A program made the translations under genes and the position numbers. From Anaerolinea sp. (lineage in GTDB: Bacteria; Chloroflexota; Anaerolineae; Anaerolineales; Anaerolineaceae), in the NCBI GenBank assembly GCA_029975965.1, contig JARKOV010000155.1, positions 1 through 44,858 of the forward strand: a stretch of 44,858 bases of DNA, read 5' to 3'. The notes below the pieces were generated by a model. It searched no databases, was not told the origin of the DNA, and worked only from the letters and a program-made list of their open reading frames with translations. Every line of letters begins with the position of its first letter. Within the stretch, counting starts at the first letter, position 1. Shown here one piece after another: positions 41,129 to 44,858 of this stretch.

Positions 41129-42336
41129 CAGGCTGTCTCCTTAAGCGATTCACCGGGTTGTGAGCGAAAAGACCAGCGTAACAGCGGCGGCGTGATCAGG
41201 GTGGTGACCAGCACCATGGCGACGATCGTGGTGAAAATTTCATTTTGCAGCAAACCCACCTGCAACCCCACGGATGCGACAATCAGACCCACCTCACCCC
41301 TGGAAATCATGCCGATTCCGAGCTGCAACGATTCGCGGGAACTGAATCCGCCAAGTCGCGCGCCAATCCCTGCGCCGAACAACTTCCCAATCACTGCCAC
41401 GACACTGACGATGATCATGATCCACACTGCATTCAGTTCCAGCTCGCGAACATTGACTTGTAGACCAATCCCGACGAAGAATATCGGGACAAAAAAACCG
41501 TAAGCCAGCACAATAAAGCCATGTTCGATGCTGCGCTTCTCCGGCGTGCGCCCGTACATCAGGCCGGCGATGAACGATCCGGTGATCGCCGCCATGCCAC
41601 CGACAATCTCCGCGGCGAGGGCGTAGAACAACATCACCACCACCGCCATCGCCACACTCCCCTGGCTGATCCCAAGATGCGAGACGCGATGGGAGATCCA
41701 GGGCAACCCATACAGACCGATGGCCAACGATAAGAGCAGGAAGGCTACCATCTTAAAAATGGTCAGGCCGATCGCCGCCAGACCGCCGCTCCCATCCACC
41801 AGCGCAATGAAGGTCGATAAGAGCAAAATGACCAGGATGTCGTCGAACACCGCCGCGCCAAGCAGGCCCAGGCCCACCCGGCTGCGCAGCACGTTCAACT
41901 CCATCAACACCTGCGCCGAGATGCTGACACTGGTGGCCCCCAACGTCAGGCCGAGAAAAATAGCATGGTTGTTGGGCATATCCAGCAGAACACCCACCCC
42001 CCAGCCCATTCCAACCGGGACCAACACCCCCAACAAACCCGCGAAGGCCGAGACCTTGGTGTTGCGCGCCAGATCGTCCAGCTCCAATTCAAGACCTGCC
42101 AGGAACATGAGGAAGAGGACACCAATTTCACCCAATTTATAGATCACCTCGCCCAGATGCGAGTCGGTGATCAAGCCCAGGTGAGTGATATCGACCAGCG
42201 AGGGCCCCAAGATCAAACCGGCAATCAATTCTCCGAAAACAGAGGGCTGCCCAATGCGCGTGCTCAGGTAACCGGCGGTTTTCGCAACCAGGATGATTAT
42301 GCCCAGCATCAAAATCAACTGCAGGAAAGGCGTCAT
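41128..42336 (-). CDS. CPA2-family cation/proton antiporter, membrane domain only
   Basis: A 402-residue polytopic protein of the CPA2 (KefB/NapA/MjNhaP-like) antiporter group with about 12-13 transmembrane helices. Typical are AGYLSTRIGQPSVFGELIAGLILGPS near the N-terminus and LRSRVGLGLLGAAVFDDILVILLLS (about 150-174), which holds the conserved DD-type ion site (D165-D166 region). KefB-type proteins carry a C-terminal RCK/TrkA-N domain of about 200 residues; it is absent here. The immediate next gene encodes a PII-like protein, a probable replacement regulator. AAAGGAT lies just before the ATG. The gene is divergent from the mutase gene. Confidence 0.88.
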   Translation of the reverse strand: MTPFLQLILMLGIIILVAKTAGYLSTRIGQPSVFGELIAGLILGPSLVDITHLGLITDSHLGEVIYKLGEIGVLFLMFLAGLELELDDLARNTKVSAFAGLLGVLVPVGMGWGVGVLLDMPNNHAIFLGLTLGATSVSISAQVLMELNVLRSRVGLGLLGAAVFDDILVILLLSTFIALVDGSGGLAAIGLTIFKMVAFLLLSLAIGLYGLPWISHRVSHLGISQGSVAMAVVVMLFYALAAEIVGGMAAITGSFIAGLMYGRTPEKRSIEHGFIVLAYGFFVPIFFVGIGLQVNVRELELNAVWIMIIVSVVAVIGKLFGAGIGARLGGFSSRESLQLGIGMISRGEVGLIVASVGLQVGLLQNEIFTTIVAMVLVTTLITPPLLRWSFRSQPGESLKETA

Positions 42337-42357
42337 GTATCCTTTGGCAACGCTCAG

Positions 42358-42440
42358 GGTTAACAGGAAAGATGTCCGAAGTTTATCATAAATTTATCCA
42401 CTCCCCTGTAACCACCCGATTCAGGTATACTGGTTACAGG
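42358..42440. promoter_or_regulatory. Putative operator and -10 box, mutase promoter region
   Basis: CCTGTAACCA (42405-42414) and TGGTTACAGG (42431-42440) form a perfect 10-bp inverted repeat with a 16-base gap. The second arm abuts the -10 box TATACT (42426-42431). A third related half-site, GGTTAACAGG (42358-42367), lies toward the antiporter start. No good -35 box is present, so the promoter may need an activator or be covered by a repressor. The bound regulator is unknown and no regulator gene is adjacent. Confidence 0.5.
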
Positions 42441-42466
42441 ACACATCTCTTTGGAGAAACCACTGC

Positions 42467-44116
42467 ATGAGCATTCGCGACGAGCAACAACATTGGGAAG
42501 AAAAAATTCTCAAACCGCTGCTCAGTAAGTATCCCGAACGAAAACCCGAATTTAACACCTCCTCTGGCATCCCCCTCCCCCGGCTCTTGACCGGGTACGA
42601 GGCGAATTATTGCGAGGAGCTCGGTTTTCCTGGGTTGTATCCTTTTACGCGGGGAGTGCAACCCACGATGTATCGCGGGCGATTCTGGACGATGCGCCAG
42701 TACGCCGGGTTCGCCTCAGCCGCCGAATCGAATCGCCGCTATCGCTACCTGCTCAATCACGGGCAAACCGGCCTGTCGGTGGCTTTCGATCTGCCCACGC
42801 AGATTGGCTATGATGCAGACGATGCCATGGCGACCGGCGAAGTTGGCAAGGTGGGTGTCTCGATCTCCTCTCTGGAAGACATGGAGCTCCTCTTCAAAGA
42901 TATCCCCCTCGATCGAGTCTCCACGTCGATGACCATTAACGCCCCGGCTGCCATCTTGCTGGCAATGTACATTGCCGTTGCCAGAAAGCAAGGCATCGAA
43001 TCATCCAAATTGCGCGGCACGATCCAGAACGACATTTTGAAGGAATACGTGGCGCGCGGCACCTACATCTACCCACCGGCGCCCTCGATGCGCCTGATCA
43101 CCGACACGTTTGCCTATTGCGCGCAGCACGTTCCATATTGGAATACCATCAGCATTTCGGGTTACCACATCCGCGAAGCAGGGGCTACCGCCGTGCAAGA
43201 GGTCGCCTTCACCCTGGCAAACGCCATTGCCTATGTGCAAGCCGCCCTGGACGCCGGCTTGAAAGTTGACGATTTCGCCGCCCAGTTGTCCTTCTTTTTC
43301 AATGCCCACAACGATTTTCTCGAGGAGATCGCCAAATTTCGCGCGGCGCGGCGCCTGTGGGCTGAGATCATGCGCGAACGGTTCCAGGCCCAAGATATGC
43401 GCTCCTGGATGCTGCGCTTTCATACCCAGACAGCCGGATCGACCCTTACCGCTCAGCAGCCTGAAAATAACGTGGTGCGGGTCACCTTGCAAGCCCTGGC
43501 AGCGGTGCTGGGTGGGACCCAGTCGCTGCACACCAACAGTATGGATGAAGCCCTCTGGTTGCCAACCGAAAAATCGGTGCGGGTGGCACTGCGCACCCAG
43601 CAGATCATTGCCTACGAGTCGGGGGTCGCCGACACCATCGACCCGTTAGCCGGCTCCTACATCATCGAATACCTGACCAGCGAAATCGTCAACCGCGCTC
43701 GCGCTTACATCCAGCGCATCGATGAGATCGGTGGAGCGCGAGAAGCCATCGAGCGCGGCTACATGCAGAACGAAATCCAGCAATCTGCTTACCAGTACCA
43801 GCGCGCGGTCGAGAAGCGCGATCAGGTGGTGGTCGGGGTCAACGCATTTCAAGTGGACGAAAACCTGACCCTCGAACGCTTGAAGGTCGACCCGGCTATC
43901 GAACAAGGCCAGCGCACGCGCCTCAAGAAATTGCGCGCGAGGCGCGACAGCCAGCGGGTGAGCGAGCTGCTCGCGCGCCTGGATACTGCCGCGCGTGGCA
44001 AGGAAAGCCTGATGCCTTTGTTCATCGAATGCGTTTCCGAATACATCACTTTGGGCGAGATCTGCGGCGTGCTCCGCCAGGTATGGGGTGAATACCAACC
44101 GGCTTCCTGGATTTGA
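42467..44116 (+). CDS. mcmA: Methylmalonyl-CoA mutase large subunit (substrate domain only)
   Basis: A 549-residue acyl-CoA mutase large subunit. With cobalamin it interconverts succinyl-CoA and methylmalonyl-CoA. The TIM-barrel region is complete ([57 protein letters not shown]). Y79 (MRQYAGF) and R197 ([10 protein letters not shown]) correspond, with the same separation of 118 residues, to Tyr89 and Arg207 that mark methylmalonyl-CoA mutase; isobutyryl-CoA mutases have Phe and Gln. The C-terminal B12-binding domain is absent, so a separate small subunit must be encoded elsewhere. GGAG lies before the ATG. The epimerase gene follows at 29 bp. Confidence 0.94.
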   Translation: MSIRDEQQHWEEKILKPLLSKYPERKPEFNTSSGIPLPRLLTGYEANYCEELGFPGLYPFTRGVQPTMYRGRFWTMRQYAGFASAAESNRRYRYLLNHGQTGLSVAFDLPTQIGYDADDAMATGEVGKVGVSISSLEDMELLFKDIPLDRVSTSMTINAPAAILLAMYIAVARKQGIESSKLRGTIQNDILKEYVARGTYIYPPAPSMRLITDTFAYCAQHVPYWNTISISGYHIREAGATAVQEVAFTLANAIAYVQAALDAGLKVDDFAAQLSFFFNAHNDFLEEIAKFRAARRLWAEIMRERFQAQDMRSWMLRFHTQTAGSTLTAQQPENNVVRVTLQALAAVLGGTQSLHTNSMDEALWLPTEKSVRVALRTQQIIAYESGVADTIDPLAGSYIIEYLTSEIVNRARAYIQRIDEIGGAREAIERGYMQNEIQQSAYQYQRAVEKRDQVVVGVNAFQVDENLTLERLKVDPAIEQGQRTRLKKLRARRDSQRVSELLARLDTAARGKESLMPLFIECVSEYITLGEICGVLRQVWGEYQPASWI

Positions 44117-44145
44117 TGGATTACCACACCACACAGGAGTGAAAC

Positions 44146-44550
44146 ATGGCAAAGGTCAAGAAAATCAATCACGTGGCGATCGTGGTCGGCGACATCGACC
44201 AGGCGCTCTCTTTCTGGCGTGATGGACTCGGCCTGGAATTGCAGCACGTGGAAGATGTGCCCAGCCAGAAAGCGACCGTTGCGTTCTTCCCGGTGGGCGA
44301 TAGTGAGGTCGAGCTGGTGAAACCCACCAGCGACGACTCCGGGGTGGCCAAATTCCTGGCAGAGCGCGGCGGAGGAATGCACCACCTCTGTTTTGAGGTG
44401 GATGACATCCAGGGCAAGCTGGCAGAGCTCAAAGAGAAAGGCGTGCGCTTGATCAATGAGACGCCGCTTGAACTGCCGGGGCGAAAGATGGCTTTCATCC
44501 ACCCCAAGAGCACCGGCGGCGTGCTGGTGGAGCTTTACGAGATCATTTAA
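44146..44550 (+). CDS. mce: Methylmalonyl-CoA epimerase
   Basis: A 134-residue vicinal-oxygen-chelate protein that converts between the R and S forms of methylmalonyl-CoA. The metal ligands of the family are visible: His in INHVAIVVGDIDQAL, Gln/His in ELQHVED, His in GGMHHLCFEVDDI and Glu in VLVELYEII. The length is normal. ACAGGAGTG precedes the ATG. It lies 29 bp after the mutase gene, which fits the propionate/succinate pathway. The rest of the pathway (carboxylase, B12 subunit, MeaB) is not in the window. Confidence 0.95.
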   Translation: MAKVKKINHVAIVVGDIDQALSFWRDGLGLELQHVEDVPSQKATVAFFPVGDSEVELVKPTSDDSGVAKFLAERGGGMHHLCFEVDDIQGKLAELKEKGVRLINETPLELPGRKMAFIHPKSTGGVLVELYEII

Positions 44551-44579
44551 AGGATAAGAAGTCCGCTTGTGATTCTATT

Positions 44580-44617
44580 TTCTGTAAAATGTGGGGCAAA
44601 GCCCACATTTTACAGAA
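44580..44617. terminator. 16-bp perfect hairpin after the epimerase gene
   Basis: TTCTGTAAAATGTGGG (44580-44595) pairs with CCCACATTTTACAGAA (44602-44617) around GCAAAG. It lies 29 bp after the epimerase stop and is its probable terminator, though no U-tract follows. Its first 13 bases match 12 of 13 at 12422-12434, just outside the long hairpin of the other gene-free stretch. Confidence 0.6.
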
Positions 44618-44635
44618 GACATAGTCCCCATTCAA

Positions 44636-44858
44636 ACATGACTCGCCCCGAATTTAATCTTTCATTAGTGCGTTCTGTCGAATAATCCCCCGCCTCCAAT
44701 GCAGGAGAAACCTGTCGAAAAACAGGCATTTGGGCGCGAACGCGCCCAAATGCCTGTTTTTCGACATCTTCTCCCCTTCACCGTTTCGGGGAAGGGGACG
44801 GAGGATGGGGTTCTTCGACATGTATCACTCCGAACATTAAATTCGGGATGATACATGT
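44636..44858. repeat. Large nested imperfect inverted repeat at the window edge
   Basis: The left arm (44636-44697) and the right arm (44800-44858) are imperfect reverse complements over about 60 bases. Matching blocks are ACATG/CATGT, CCCGAATTTAAT (44647-44658) with ATTAAATTCGGG (44836-44847), TGTCGAA (44676-44682) with TTCGACA (44814-44820), CCCC/GGGG and CCTCC/GGAGG. The right arm also folds on itself (ACATGTATCA 44818-44827 with TGATACATGT 44849-44858). Between the arms lies the 26-bp perfect hairpin at 44713-44766. No coding frame is convincing here. The layout resembles a MITE-like or structured-RNA element; the window ends inside or at its edge. Confidence 0.6.
44713..44766. repeat. 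26-bp perfect hairpin, core of the edge element
   Basis: The 26 bases 44713-44738 (from TGTCGAAAAACAGG to GGGCGCG) are the exact reverse complement of 44741-44766, with only AA between. After a short mismatch the pairing continues with GGAGAA (44704-44709) and TTCTCC (44769-44774). A smaller stem, CCCCTTC/GAAGGGG (44773-44779, 44791-44797), follows. Such a long perfect stem exceeds what a terminator needs. Confidence 0.75.

Noticed and set aside
44665..44856. 63-codon minus-strand open frame in the palindromic edge region
   Set aside because: It is built from the inverted-repeat bases, is Arg/Thr-rich, and has no ribosome-binding site or domain.
1..44858. tRNA, rRNA, CRISPR arrays, insertion sequences or prophage genes
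   Set aside because: I looked for cloverleaf arms, rRNA-like segments, regular direct repeats and transposase or integrase motifs and found none; a tRNA scan and covariance search could still find something I missed.

Overview
The window is about 45 kb of dense, GC-rich bacterial chromosome. Most probably it comes from the Chloroflexota, class Anaerolineae or a close relative. This is inferred from Thr/Pro-rich linkers in many membrane proteins (11496, 27522, 32782, 37468), several kinase-like and SPFH-like membrane proteins, a RodZ-like protein with Thr/Pro tails, and a single-domain methylmalonyl-CoA mutase large subunit next to its epimerase. No marker gene settles the taxonomy. I found no rRNA, tRNA, CRISPR array, transposase or phage gene; this looks like core chromosome with some lineage-specific modules.

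Layout. 1-4965 (minus): an overlapping operon of an ABC1/UbiB-like kinase, two SPFH-like membrane proteins and a TPR-like protein cut by the window start. 5009-8457: a HI0933-type flavoprotein, an ankyrin protein, a MoaD-like protein on the opposite strand and a transglutaminase-like protein. 8518-11454 (minus): alpha/beta hydrolase, MFS transporter and HD-domain protein. 11496-12335: a secreted/anchored Thr/Pro-rich protein and a tiny Cys/Gly-rich protein. A non-coding stretch with three hairpins follows. 12655-13675 (minus): birA and a small membrane protein. 13828-14883: a prohibitin-like protein. 15087-18581: selD, a methyltransferase and a gamma-glutamyltransferase-like protein. 18683-22300: uvrC and a polytopic membrane protein. 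22319-23440 (minus): a flavoprotein interrupted by a stop codon.

23689-32593 is a run of close or overlapping plus-strand genes: metallo-beta-lactamase-fold hydrolase, a tandem kinase-like protein, a TPR/membrane/SH3-like protein, a CrtC-like lipocalin-fold protein, an Asp/Glu racemase-family protein and a MurJ-type flippase. 32782-34569 holds a second TPR membrane protein and a CopD-like membrane protein. 34576-38868 (minus) holds a two-headed RodZ-like protein, rimO and a GT39-type glycosyltransferase. 39000-42336 (minus) holds a CPA2 antiporter, a PII-like protein, a DUF1786-type protein and rplI. 42467-44550 holds methylmalonyl-CoA mutase and epimerase, followed by a strongly palindromic non-coding region up to the window edge.

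The strongest observations are these. selD reads through an in-frame UGA at its catalytic position, so its true start lies 108 bp upstream of the open frame. A 1002-residue protein carries two copies of the same unusual kinase catalytic signature with identical spacing. The ABC1 kinase/SPFH/SPFH/TPR operon looks like an undescribed membrane module. A MoaD-like protein runs past its Gly-Gly end only where it overlaps the ankyrin gene. Three divergent gene pairs share superimposed core promoters, and several genes begin a few bases after a -10 box, which suggests leaderless mRNAs. All functional statements rest on sequence reading alone; no database search was run.
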